Part shown: positions 43,298 through 52,530 of the stretch, piece by piece
Position numbering within the stretch: the stretch's first letter is position 1
Layout of the letters: the number at the start of each line of letters is the position of its first letter
Program-made: the position numbers and the translations under genes
Notes under the pieces: generated by a model
Told to the model about the DNA's origin: nothing
Database searches by the model: none
The model's input: the letters and a program-made list of their open reading frames with translations, nothing else
Origin: Dyadobacter endophyticus
GTDB lineage: Bacteria; Bacteroidota; Bacteroidia; Cytophagales; Spirosomataceae
Reading direction: 5' to 3'
DNA length: 64,000 bases
NCBI RefSeq assembly: GCF_014641595.1
Contig: NZ_BMIA01000001.1
Location: forward strand, 124,001-188,000

Positions 43298-44054
43298 CCT
43301 AAATCCGAGTAACGGGATAGCCTATTCTTAACCTTTGCGATGCTCTCGCTTACTTTCGATTTTCTTCCAAGATAGCAGCGCGAGGTTGTCCAGATGCTTT
43401 ATACCCTAACATCTTGTTGGACTCCTGCAGAGGTACGTCATTATTAAACATTCTTTATCCAACGGTGGTTAGCTTCATAAGCGTCCAGCCGGCTGATTGT
43501 ACCATTGATATTCCGGATTCTTCTTACATCAGCAATTTCTTTTGAGTTGGCATTATAGCGATAGTTGGTTTTCATATTTTGGGTAACGCCAGGCAAGCAT
43601 GTGACGCTGAGGCTGCATCAACTGGGAGTGGATTGCTATTCGTGAAAGCCCTTTCCGCTGGGCAAGAGCAACCAGTTGATCGGAACGAAATTAACTTACG
43701 CAGCATTCAGATTTAAAATAAGCTAGATCATCTTGGTTACAAAATACCTTTTTGCTACTTCCTTTGGGCTTAACATTGATCATAAAGCAGACGCATTAGC
43801 TCTGTGTCTATTTTTATGGCAGAAGGTTGGAAAAATACGAGAGACAGGGAGGCGGTGTTCATTGGACGGGCGGCGTTGTAAGTATTGTGATACTTGATTA
43901 CTACCACATAATCGTCAATTTTTGTCTTTTGTCTGATCCTGTTTAGATTTGTTTTTAAAGCGCTTCTGGCGTGTAGTTTGAGCACGGGAGTAGGTCGAAT
44001 GAGGAAAATGGTAATTCAAAATAAGGTACAATTCGAACGACCGGATACAGCAGT
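43298..44054. other. Intergenic stretch with gene scraps
   Basis: A 43-codon minus-strand frame (43575-43444) reads 'MKTNYRYNANSKEIADVRRI' and ends 'HRWIKNV'; it may be a scrap of a larger gene. A 71-codon minus-strand frame at 43985-43770 shows no family features and is not called. Nothing else is recognised. Confidence 0.35.
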
Positions 44055-44756
44055 TCAACTGTGCTCTTTTTTAAGCGTTGTTGTAAAGTAGGGCGTCAGA
44101 TGAACATACATCGCGTTGCGGAATTGTCCGGCAGTGCCGCTTTTCAGGACGTCGAAAAGATCGGCGTGAGAAACCGGATTGGGTAAATCCATATGAACGC
44201 CCTTATCTAAATACTCCTTGAATACATGATCGAAGACTGGGAACAATAGCGTCTGAAATCGTCTGAATGTATCATTGCCGGTCATTTCATACAGTTTACC
44301 ATGAAATTCGATCTCGTCTTCCCGCGAGAGTGATTTCAAGCCTTTCTGCTTATTGACGATCGCTTCGAGCTCTTCGAGGTCTTTATCGGTTTTACGGGCG
44401 AACAGGAACTCGGCGATTCCCATTTCAAGAATCAATCGTAGCTCAAAAAGGTCTTTCTGGTTGTCGTGGCTTAGGATCGACGGGCTCATTACCTTCTCAA
44501 TACCCGCGAAAAGGTCGGGTTGCGCCATAATCATCCCGCGCCGCGTGCGGCTTTCGATCAGGCCCAGCATCCTTAGCCGACTCAACGCTTCGCGGACTAC
44601 ATTGCGACTCACATTCAGTTTTTGTGCAATCTCGGTTTCGTTGGGCAACGAATCTCCCGGTTTGAAACCATTGTCCATCAGATATTCCCTTAGAATGTTT
44701 TCTACCCTGTCGGTCATCGACAGGCTCTCCATGGGGCCTAGTGCGCTCGCTTTCAT
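44055..44756 (-). CDS. FCD-type GntR regulator of the catabolic locus
   Basis: 233 residues. N-terminal winged helix of the GntR type ('FKPGDSLPNETEIAQKLNVS', 'RNVVREALSRLRMLGLIESR'), then an all-helical FCD ligand domain with metal-site-type residues ('EFHGKLYEMTGNDTFRR', 'NPVSHADLFDVLKSG'). FCD regulators usually bind sugar acids or other organic acids, often a pathway intermediate. The gene is divergent from the 16-gene catabolic locus across 187 bp that contain a matching palindrome (44863-44877). Confidence 0.92.
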   Translation of the reverse strand: MKASALGPMESLSMTDRVENILREYLMDNGFKPGDSLPNETEIAQKLNVSRNVVREALSRLRMLGLIESRTRRGMIMAQPDLFAGIEKVMSPSILSHDNQKDLFELRLILEMGIAEFLFARKTDKDLEELEAIVNKQKGLKSLSREDEIEFHGKLYEMTGNDTFRRFQTLLFPVFDHVFKEYLDKGVHMDLPNPVSHADLFDVLKSGTAGQFRNAMYVHLTPYFTTTLKKEHS

Positions 44757-44862
44757 TGATCTCAGTTTCCTTTTGCGGGCAAAGGTAAGGCAAAGATGGC
44801 TACATCGACAAGTTTTATAATATTTTCATACAAACACTTTTATATTAAAATCCTATAATTAC

Positions 44863-44877
44863 ATTTGTAGGACAAAT
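44863..44877. promoter_or_regulatory. Probable GntR/FCD operator
   Basis: ATTTGT-AGG-ACAAAT is a perfect 6-bp-arm palindrome with a 3-bp spacer, fitting the TnGTnnnACnA form used by FadR/FCD-type GntR proteins. It lies 67 bp before the susC ATG and about 106 bp from the regulator's start, so it could control both directions. Confidence 0.65.
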
Positions 44878-44943
44878 AAACAAACAATCATTCTTTTGTA
44901 TTTCTGACAATTCCCGATATAAACCTTTATGATTTGAAATTTT

Positions 44944-47900
44944 ATGCGTTACATTAAAAGCAAAACGATCAAAACACTGATGATTCTAGCGGGCCTGTGG
45001 TTTGCGGTTTCGGCGGTGTATGCGCAAGATCTGGTAGTTTCCGGACAGGTGAAGTCCGGCCAGGACAGTCAGCCGTTGCCCTTTGTGACTGTCGTGGTAA
45101 AAGGTAGTCAGCAGGGAGTGAATACGGACGCCGAAGGGAAATATAAGATCAGCGTAGCCAGTGAAAGCATTTTGATCTTTAGCTTCGTAGGCTATCGTAC
45201 GCATGAAGAGCGGGTTGGAAGCAGGAACGAGGTGAATGTGGTCCTGGAACCCGACCAGAATAACCTGAATGAAGTGGTGGTGGTGGGTTATGGAAAGCAG
45301 GAACGCGAAAACATCACTTCCTCCATCTCCAAGCTCGACAGCAAGGTTCTTGAGAATATTCCTTTCGCTAATGCCGCTTCGGCTCTGCAAGGCTCCATTG
45401 CTGGTTTGCGGGTGCAGAGCACGTCGGGATTGCCCGGTAATGCGCCACGTATTATCCTGCGGGGAGGGACGTCGATCAACAACCCGGACGGCTCGGCGCC
45501 GCTTTTCATCATCGACGGCGTGATCCGCTCCAATATGAATGACATCAGCTCGGAAGAGATTGAGTCCATGCAGGTGTTGAAGGATGCGGCTGCTACGGCC
45601 ATTTACGGGGCCAGGGCTTCTAACGGTGTGGTAATCATCACAACGCGGTCGGGAAAGGCGGGCAAGGTGCGGGTTTCGTATCAGTACGATGCCACCATGT
45701 CGAGCCTTGCCAAGGGATACGATCTGCTTTCCGCGCGCGACTGGCTCTATTTTCAGCGGCTGGGGACCGTGGCTTCGTCGGTCAAGAACCCCGCCAACCT
45801 CAACAAGCTGACGTTGCCCAACAGCTCCGGCACCGGGAACGATCTGACGAATAATACCGCTTATACGACTCAGTATCTGACGCCTGCCAACGAGTATAAA
45901 CTCAAAGAGGGATGGGAAAGCATGCCCGATCCGGTCGATCTGAGCAAAACGCTGCTTTTTAAAGGTACCGACTATCAGGACCTTCTTTTCAGGACGGCTT
46001 TGTCTCAAAACCATCATGTTTCGGTCAGCGGCGGCACGGAAAAGGCGACTTATAGCGCCGGGCTCGGTTATATGGATGCCGAGGGCATCGCCATCACCAC
46101 CAAATACCGGAGGCTGAACTTTGACCTGAATGGTGACCTGACCGTGAGCAACAAGCTCCGTTTTTACAGCAGGTTGATGTTTTCCAGTTCGGGTAATAAT
46201 CAAGGCATTTCCGACAATGCGCTTTTCGAGCGGTCCATCGGCCTGGCTCCGACGGCCAAATATGCCTACGAGGATGGCACGCTGGCGCCCGGAACGGGCC
46301 AGAGTATCGGTAATCCGGTGTATCATCTCAATAAAATCAAGGCTAAGAACAACCGGGATAACCTGACGCTGGCAATCGGCTCGCATTGGGATATTTTGCC
46401 GGGTCTCTCTTTCGATCCTCAGCTCTCGCTGTTCAAATCCACGCTCGAAGCGCGGTCTTTCCAGGAAGCATTTTATAACGGGCCGGGCTTGTACGTGGAT
46501 ACGCGCAGCGCGACCGGATCTTTTGATAAAACCGAACAATACCAGGCCGATGGTGTGCTGACTTATGCCAAAGCGTTGGCTGGGAAGCACAATCTGGAAG
46601 TGAAGGCAGGTATTTCCTACTTTAATCGGATCAACACTGGGTTGAGTGCGACGGGTAGAAAGGCCGCGTCCGACCTGGTACCAACCCTGAATGCATCGGC
46701 TGAGCCGGTAGCGGTTGGCGGATCGGAGAGCAGTCAGGCATTGATCGGCTATTTCTCGCGGATCAATTACGATTTTGACCAGAAATACCTGGTATCGCTC
46801 AGCGCGCGCTACGACGGGGCCTCCAATCTGGGGCGTAACAACCAATGGGGTGTGTTCCCGGGCGTGTCGGTCGGCTGGAACCTGCATCGGGAGGAGTTCT
46901 GGAAGATATTACCCGAAAATCTGCTGCGCGTGAAATTGCGGGCAAGCTATGGCGTGAATGGTAACATCAGCGGCCTGGGCGACTTTACCGCGCAGGGAAA
47001 TTACAGCGTCGGCAACCAGTACTCGACCAATGCGGCGGTACTGAATACAACCATTTCCAATTCGGATCTGAAATGGGAACGTTCCAAAACCTTTGACCTC
47101 GGGGCCGATGTAGGTTTTTTTGGGAACAGGATCAGTTTGCTCTTTGACTATTACCGCAGGGTCACTGATAACCTGTTAACCTCGCTAAGCCTTCCTATGT
47201 CGACCGGCTTTTCGAGCGTGCTCACTAATCTGGGAAGCCTGGAAAACAAAGGCGTGGAGCTTGAATTGAGCGCCCGCGTGCTTCCGGCCAGCAGCGCCGT
47301 CAATTGGAATGTCTCTTTCAATGCAGCGCAGACCAAGCATAAAATCCTCAGCCTGCCTTACAATGGCATTGAAAACAACCGTATCGGCGGTGTCTACGTT
47401 TGGAACCCGGCTACGAACGGCTATGCCTGGATGGGCGGCCTGCAAGAGGGCGGCCGGATCGGCGATATGTATACTTACAAGCAGTTGAGCATTTACGCCA
47501 CCGACGAGGAAGCCGCCGCAGGCCCCGTGGATAACCTGGTAACGGGTGCCAACAAGACGAAATATGGCGGGGATGTGAATTGGCAGGATGCGGATCAAAA
47601 CAAGGTGATCGACGAGAAGGACAGGGTGTATGTAGGAAATCCCTACCCGGTCTGGACGGGCGGTTTTACCAATTCATTGGAATACAAAGGGATCAGTCTG
47701 CTGCTGCGGATGGATTACACGACCGGTCACACGATTCAGAATTATCCCAGGGCGCAGATGATCGGCCAGTTTCAAGGGGAAATAGGGCTGCTTTCGGACG
47801 TGAAAAGATCCTGGCAGAAACCCGGCGACATTACCGATATTCCCCGGTTCTACTGGGCTGATCAGCAGGTACAGAATAACCTGTACCGCGGAGGTATCGG

Positions 47901-48147
47901 CGGCGGGAACTCGATGTATTACGAAAAGGGAGATTACCTGGCCGTGCGAGAGCTTACCCTGGCGTACAGCATTCCCAAATCGATCTTGAACAGGGCGAAA
48001 ATCAACGGTTTGCGGCTTAACGTGACGGCAAACAACCTGCATTACTTCACCGGTTACAAGGGATTGAACCCCGAGGAGGGGGGAGTCGACAGGGGAAGGT
48101 ACCCAATACCCCGCTCGATTATCCTGGGCTTGAATATTTCATTGTAA
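44944..48147 (+). CDS. SusC/RagA-family TonB-dependent receptor
   Basis: 1067 residues. Signal peptide (ending near 'AVYAQDLVVSG'), a carboxypeptidase-regulatory-like domain ('VTVVVKGSQQGVNTDAEGKY'), the TonB-box-like 'NEVVVVGYGKQE', a plug ('LRGGTSINNPDGSAPLFIID', 'VLKDAAATAIYGARASNGVV'), then a 22-strand barrel. It imports its ligand across the outer membrane with the SusD-type lipoprotein encoded 7 bp downstream. It is the first gene of the catabolic locus, so its ligand is presumably the pathway's starting compound. Confidence 0.96.
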   Translation: MRYIKSKTIKTLMILAGLWFAVSAVYAQDLVVSGQVKSGQDSQPLPFVTVVVKGSQQGVNTDAEGKYKISVASESILIFSFVGYRTHEERVGSRNEVNVVLEPDQNNLNEVVVVGYGKQERENITSSISKLDSKVLENIPFANAASALQGSIAGLRVQSTSGLPGNAPRIILRGGTSINNPDGSAPLFIIDGVIRSNMNDISSEEIESMQVLKDAAATAIYGARASNGVVIITTRSGKAGKVRVSYQYDATMSSLAKGYDLLSARDWLYFQRLGTVASSVKNPANLNKLTLPNSSGTGNDLTNNTAYTTQYLTPANEYKLKEGWESMPDPVDLSKTLLFKGTDYQDLLFRTALSQNHHVSVSGGTEKATYSAGLGYMDAEGIAITTKYRRLNFDLNGDLTVSNKLRFYSRLMFSSSGNNQGISDNALFERSIGLAPTAKYAYEDGTLAPGTGQSIGNPVYHLNKIKAKNNRDNLTLAIGSHWDILPGLSFDPQLSLFKSTLEARSFQEAFYNGPGLYVDTRSATGSFDKTEQYQADGVLTYAKALAGKHNLEVKAGISYFNRINTGLSATGRKAASDLVPTLNASAEPVAVGGSESSQALIGYFSRINYDFDQKYLVSLSARYDGASNLGRNNQWGVFPGVSVGWNLHREEFWKILPENLLRVKLRASYGVNGNISGLGDFTAQGNYSVGNQYSTNAAVLNTTISNSDLKWERSKTFDLGADVGFFGNRISLLFDYYRRVTDNLLTSLSLPMSTGFSSVLTNLGSLENKGVELELSARVLPASSAVNWNVSFNAAQTKHKILSLPYNGIENNRIGGVYVWNPATNGYAWMGGLQEGGRIGDMYTYKQLSIYATDEEAAAGPVDNLVTGANKTKYGGDVNWQDADQNKVIDEKDRVYVGNPYPVWTGGFTNSLEYKGISLLLRMDYTTGHTIQNYPRAQMIGQFQGEIGLLSDVKRSWQKPGDITDIPRFYWADQQVQNNLYRGGIGGGNSMYYEKGDYLAVRELTLAYSIPKSILNRAKINGLRLNVTANNLHYFTGYKGLNPEEGGVDRGRYPIPRSIILGLNISL

Positions 48148-48154
48148 AACCATC

Positions 48155-49648
48155 ATGACAATTCAGATGAAGATAAAATATAAAATGCTGACTTGCCTGG
48201 CGTTGTCATTTGCCGGGTTGAACCAGTCCTGCACCGATAACCTCGATGTCGCGCCGGTGAGCGTGATCACTGAGGACTCTTACTGGAAATCGGAAAACGA
48301 CGCGAATGGTGCTTTAAACGGCCTGTATGTGCTTTTGAGAAGACAGGCATCCGAAAACCTGTACCTGTGGGGCGAAGGCCGGAGCGAGGTAATGGGCCTG
48401 GGCGTGCAGGGTTCGGGCGGCCGGGAGCGGTATCATGATAACAGCCTGGACGTGACCACCGCAGGACCCAACTGGCTGGGGATGTATTACATCGTTCATC
48501 AGGCCAACCTGATCCTGAAATATGTGCCACAAATCACCTTTACTTCCGAGGCTAATAAAAACAATATCCTCGCCCAGGCGTACACCATGCGGGCATACAC
48601 CTACTTCACCATGGCCAAAACCTGGGGAGACTTGCCGTTGGTAACCGAACCGACCGAGGGCTACGACCCGGCCACCATTCAAAAGCCCCGCACACCGGTA
48701 GCCGAGATTTTCTCTTTTGTCAAGGAGGACATCGCCAAGGCTAACCAGCTTTTTGGTGAATCCAATGCTCTGGCGCAGGGACGGCAGTTCTGGTCGAAAC
48801 CCGCATTGAATGCCCTGAAAGCGGACGTGTTCCTTTGGACTGCCAAAAGACTCGGCGGCGGCGAGACCGATTTTAACATCGCGTTGGCCGCCATTACCGA
48901 GGCAGAGAAAGCGGATGTGAGTCTCCTGCCCAAATTCGAGGACATTTTTGACTATACCAACAAAGGCAACAAGGAGATTCTGATGGCGGTGCGTTTCAAG
49001 GATATCGAAGCGACCGACAACCATTACAGCCTGATGTATTTCCCGCAGGCATTTTTACCGTCCGACCTGGATGTGGCAACCAAAGCGGCGATTGGTCTCC
49101 CGGCAGGGCAGAATTACTGGGCACCGTCCGCGACGATCCGGAGCCAGTTTACTGCGGACGATACCCGGAAGAATGCTTCCTTTATCGAAGTATACACTGC
49201 TGCGTCAGGTACCCAAAAGTTCGTCGGGTCGCTTGCTGTGAAGTTCAATGGTTTTGTCAATTCCGGTATTCGGCTGTTCCTGGATGATGTGATCCTGTAC
49301 CGGTATGCGGATGTATTACTAATGAAAGCGGAGGCAAAAAATGCGCTGGGACAGGACCCTTCCGCCGAAATCAACAAGGTGCGGGAGCGGGCCTACGGCG
49401 CAGCGTATAAGCAGCATGTATTTGTAAGCGGCAGCAAGCAGGCCAACGACGAAGCCATTCTTCAGGAGCGTCTTTTCGAACTCGTTTTTGAAGGAAAAAG
49501 ATGGTGGGACCTGGTGCGTTTTGGAAAAGCATTCGAAAAAATACCCTCATTGAAGGACCGCGTAGGCAAGGATTATCTGCTGCTTTTCCCGATTTCAGAG
49601 GCTACATTGAGCCTTGAACCTCAGGTTAAACAAAATCCGGGCTACTGA
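48155..49648 (+). CDS. SusD/RagB-family surface lipoprotein
   Basis: 497 residues; a start at ATG 48167 (MKIKYKMLTCLALSFAGLNQ) gives a normal lipoprotein signal with Cys in 'LNQSCTDNLD'. The TPR-like helical SusD core is evident ('AYTMRAYTYFTMAKTWGDLP', 'EILMAVRFKD') and the C-terminus has 'RLFELVFEGKRWWDLVRFGK'. SusD proteins form the lid over the SusC barrel and bind the substrate at the cell surface. Confidence 0.95.
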   Translation: MTIQMKIKYKMLTCLALSFAGLNQSCTDNLDVAPVSVITEDSYWKSENDANGALNGLYVLLRRQASENLYLWGEGRSEVMGLGVQGSGGRERYHDNSLDVTTAGPNWLGMYYIVHQANLILKYVPQITFTSEANKNNILAQAYTMRAYTYFTMAKTWGDLPLVTEPTEGYDPATIQKPRTPVAEIFSFVKEDIAKANQLFGESNALAQGRQFWSKPALNALKADVFLWTAKRLGGGETDFNIALAAITEAEKADVSLLPKFEDIFDYTNKGNKEILMAVRFKDIEATDNHYSLMYFPQAFLPSDLDVATKAAIGLPAGQNYWAPSATIRSQFTADDTRKNASFIEVYTAASGTQKFVGSLAVKFNGFVNSGIRLFLDDVILYRYADVLLMKAEAKNALGQDPSAEINKVRERAYGAAYKQHVFVSGSKQANDEAILQERLFELVFEGKRWWDLVRFGKAFEKIPSLKDRVGKDYLLLFPISEATLSLEPQVKQNPGY

Positions 49649-49680
49649 TCAGATTATTACTGAATTAAACTCTTAACCTC

Positions 49681-50796
49681 ATGAAACATCTAATCCTTAC
49701 TGCTTTTCTCTCGCTGCTTGTAGCGCCCGGTATTTGTACACACGCTCAAAAGCTACCAGCCGGCGGGCCGCAGCTTGCATTGCAGCTCAATCCCGGTCCG
49801 GACAATCCGCGAAACAGCGAAGGGGATTTTATCACACTCAAAAACGGCGATATCCTTTTTATATACAGCCGCTATACAGGCAGTTCCACCAGCGATCACG
49901 CGCCGGCCTACCTGGCCGGAAGACTGTCCCGCGATGGTGGTAAAACATGGACGACTGCTGATAGATTGATCGTGGAGCAGGAAGGGGATATGAACGTGAT
50001 GTCAGTATCGCTGCTCCGGTTGAAAAATGGGAAGATAGCCCTGTTTTACCTGAAAAAGAATTCGGAAACCGACTGTATCCCTCAGATGCGGACTTCGGCC
50101 GACGAAGGCAAGACGTGGAGTGAGCCCGTGCCGTGCATTACCGACAAGAAAGGGTATTTCGTGCTGAACAACAGTCGGGTGATCCAGCTGTCGGATGGCC
50201 GGCTGATGATGGCTGTTGCGCTGCATCGGGCTGTGGACGGCAAATGGCAGAACCAGGCCACGCTGTACAGCTACTATTCCGACGACCAGGGTGCCAGTTG
50301 GAAGTCGTCTTCGGCCATCCCTAACAATTCTCAAATCATCACTCAGGAGCCAGGGTTGATCGAATTGAAAGACGGCCGGATTATGATGTTCATTCGCGCC
50401 AGCGGTGGTGTGCAGCAATTGTCCTATTCGTCGGACAAGGGAGCCAGCTGGTCGCACATCGAGCCGAGTAACATTGCTTCGCCATTGTCGCCGGCTTCTA
50501 TCAAGCGAATTCCGGGTACGTCCGATCTGCTGCTGGTGTGGAACAACAACGACGGCAGCCAGCCCCAAACCAAAGACAAACGCACGCCGCTGACCGTGGC
50601 CATTTCCAAAGACGACGGTAAAACCTGGATCAACACCCGGAACATCGAAACCGACCCGGATGGCTGGTACTGTTACATCGCGATCCATTTTACCAAAAAT
50701 GACGTGCTGCTGGGGTATTGCGCGGGAAGCCAGGTAAAAAAGACGCATCTGTCGGTAACGAACGTGAAGCGGTTTTCGCAAAAATGGCTGTACTAA
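49681..50796 (+). CDS. Exported sialidase-like (BNR_2) protein
   Basis: 371 residues with signal peptide (ending near 'GICTHAQKLP'). Five Asp-box repeats are visible: SRDGGKTW, SADEGKTW, SDDQGASW, SSDKGASW and SKDDGKTW, spaced as in six-bladed neuraminidase propellers. The N-terminal 'PRNSEGDFITLKNGDILFIY' is common in BNR_2-type proteins of Bacteroidota, several of which are not sialidases. A classical FRIP motif is not seen. It would act in the periplasm or at the surface, before import of the product. Confidence 0.85.
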   Translation: MKHLILTAFLSLLVAPGICTHAQKLPAGGPQLALQLNPGPDNPRNSEGDFITLKNGDILFIYSRYTGSSTSDHAPAYLAGRLSRDGGKTWTTADRLIVEQEGDMNVMSVSLLRLKNGKIALFYLKKNSETDCIPQMRTSADEGKTWSEPVPCITDKKGYFVLNNSRVIQLSDGRLMMAVALHRAVDGKWQNQATLYSYYSDDQGASWKSSSAIPNNSQIITQEPGLIELKDGRIMMFIRASGGVQQLSYSSDKGASWSHIEPSNIASPLSPASIKRIPGTSDLLLVWNNNDGSQPQTKDKRTPLTVAISKDDGKTWINTRNIETDPDGWYCYIAIHFTKNDVLLGYCAGSQVKKTHLSVTNVKRFSQKWLY

Positions 50797-50807
50797 TAAG
50801 CAGTCAC

Positions 50808-51614
50808 ATGAAAGAGCGTCATCGTCGGTCACGGAGATCTTTTCTGCTGCGTGCGCTGGCAGGTACGTTCGCGGGAGTGCTGCCTGCATGGGCAACCGCG
50901 AATGTACCTGCGGGCAGGAAAGCGGGCCCGGTAGAAGAGGATTTGAAAAAGATTGCGGCTTTGCTGAGCGGCAAGACACGCAGCATCTGGGTTTTTGCCG
51001 GAGACAGCATTACCCAGGGAGCCAAGCATACCCACGGGCATCGGAGTTATCCCGAAATTTTCGCGGAGCGCCTCCGGTGGGAGCTGGCGCGGGTAGGCGA
51101 CATTGTGGTCAACACGGGAATGAGCGGGCACACTACCCGGCATATGCTGAATGATATGGATTGGCGTGTGGGGCAATTCAGGCCCGGGGTGGTATCGGTG
51201 ATGCTGGGAACGAATGATTGCGCACGCAATCAGGTAACTCTGGCGGATTTTGAAGCTAACCTGCGGTCCATCCTGGCGCAGATCAGGGCGATGAATGCCG
51301 TGCCGATCCTGCATACGCCCAACCCGATAATTGTCGGCAAAGCCCCCGAGCGTGCATCCCTCCCCGAATACGTAGCGGTAATCAGAAAAGTGGCCGGGTC
51401 GGAAAATACAATCCTGGTGGATCATGACGCCGGATGGAATACCGAGATACAGAGCCGCGCTGCCGAAACAGTGTACCGTGAGTGGCTGAACGATCCGCTG
51501 CATCCCAACCAACGCGGGCACCAGCAGCTTGCCGCAGCGCTATTTAAAACGCTGAACATTTTTGACCCAGCCCAACCCACTTGCGGAGGAGCCTATTATG
51601 AAGGAGAACACTGA
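50808..51614 (+). CDS. SGNH/GDSL hydrolase with Tat-type signal
   Basis: 268 residues from ATG 50808; the frame also opens at 50718, but that part overlaps the sialidase-like gene. The N-terminus 'SRRSFLLRALAGTFAGVLPA' fits a twin-arginine signal. SGNH blocks: 'VFAGDSITQG' (catalytic Ser), 'NTGMSGHTTRHML' (Gly), 'VSVMLGTNDCARN' (Asn) and 'DPLHPNQRGHQQ' (Asp/His). Such enzymes remove acyl (often acetyl) esters from sugars and other small molecules. Placed between a glycan-type hydrolase and a deacylase, it suggests an acylated substrate. Confidence 0.9.
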   Translation: MKERHRRSRRSFLLRALAGTFAGVLPAWATANVPAGRKAGPVEEDLKKIAALLSGKTRSIWVFAGDSITQGAKHTHGHRSYPEIFAERLRWELARVGDIVVNTGMSGHTTRHMLNDMDWRVGQFRPGVVSVMLGTNDCARNQVTLADFEANLRSILAQIRAMNAVPILHTPNPIIVGKAPERASLPEYVAVIRKVAGSENTILVDHDAGWNTEIQSRAAETVYREWLNDPLHPNQRGHQQLAAALFKTLNIFDPAQPTCGGAYYEGEH

Positions 51615-52530
51615 GAACGAACAAACCAGCGTCATTACCGCGACGCAGCGGGGCCCCGCCGTGCTGATTTCCGCAGGCGTGCATGGCGACGAATACGAGC
51701 CCATGGTTGCGGCGGCGGAGCTTGCAGCAACTTTGCCCGGGATGCTAACGTACGGCCAGGTCACGATCGTCAAAGTCGTAAATCCCGACGCCTATGGGCA
51801 TGGGACACGGCAAGGCAGTGATGGGCTGGATCTGGCCCGGATTTGCCCGGGGGACCTTGGTGGGGCGGTTTCCGAGGCCTATGCGGCCCGGATCAGCAAT
51901 AGGATAAAACAGGCAGACTACTACGTGGATATGCACACCGGCGGTTTGACCTACGAAATCCACCCGTTGGCAGGATATATGCTTCATCCCAATGAGGCTG
52001 TTCTGGATGTGCAGCGGCAAATGGCACGCTGCTTCGATGTGCCGGTGATTTGGGGCACCGATTACCGGCCGCAGGGGCGGACCTTATCGGTCGCAAGAGA
52101 TGCAAATGTTCCGGCCGTGTATCTGGAATTCGGCGGTGGGGCCGGTTTTCGCCGGGAAGTAGTCAATACCTATTTGGCCGGGGTGATCAATATGCTCAGG
52201 TTTTTGGGGATGATTACCGGAGAGGCAATCAAGTCGTCTGAGTCCTATTGGCTGGAAGATCACCGCCCCGACAGCGGCTATCTTCAGGGAAAAATGCCTT
52301 CGCCCGCAGAAGGTATCCTGATGACCCAGGTAGCATTGGGAGAAATGGTCAGCGCTGGCCAATGTTTCGGACGCATTTTTGATCCGGTGTCGGGCGTCAG
52401 CCATTCGGTTTATGCGGAGCTCGGGGGAATGGTTTTTCTCAAAAGAGCTATCGCGAAAGTGAAACCCGGCGAAGCACTAGGCGGCATTCTGCCCATTACG
52501 CAAAAAGGAAAACATACGATTTATGAATAG
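51598..52530 (+). CDS. Succinylglutamate desuccinylase/aspartoacylase-like deacylase
   Basis: 310 residues from ATG 51598, which is preceded by GGAGGA (a strong ribosome site for this locus) and overlaps the SGNH gene end. Zinc-site elements of the AstE/AspA family: 'ISAGVHGDEYEPMVAAAEL' (His and Glu), 'YYVDMHTGG' (second His), and 'VYLEFGGG' (catalytic Glu); 'NPDAYGHGTRQG' is the substrate loop. The family removes an acyl group from an amine, or splits similar amides. The next gene starts within its last 8 bp. Confidence 0.88.
   Translation: MKENTENEQTSVITATQRGPAVLISAGVHGDEYEPMVAAAELAATLPGMLTYGQVTIVKVVNPDAYGHGTRQGSDGLDLARICPGDLGGAVSEAYAARISNRIKQADYYVDMHTGGLTYEIHPLAGYMLHPNEAVLDVQRQMARCFDVPVIWGTDYRPQGRTLSVARDANVPAVYLEFGGGAGFRREVVNTYLAGVINMLRFLGMITGEAIKSSESYWLEDHRPDSGYLQGKMPSPAEGILMTQVALGEMVSAGQCFGRIFDPVSGVSHSVYAELGGMVFLKRAIAKVKPGEALGGILPITQKGKHTIYE

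Noticed and set aside
44986..46887. A 633-codon open frame on the minus strand inside susC
   Set aside because: It is antisense to a well-defined SusC gene, lacks any domain, and arises from the codon bias of GC-richer coding sequence. The same holds for long antisense frames at 50002-50979 and 57672-58208.
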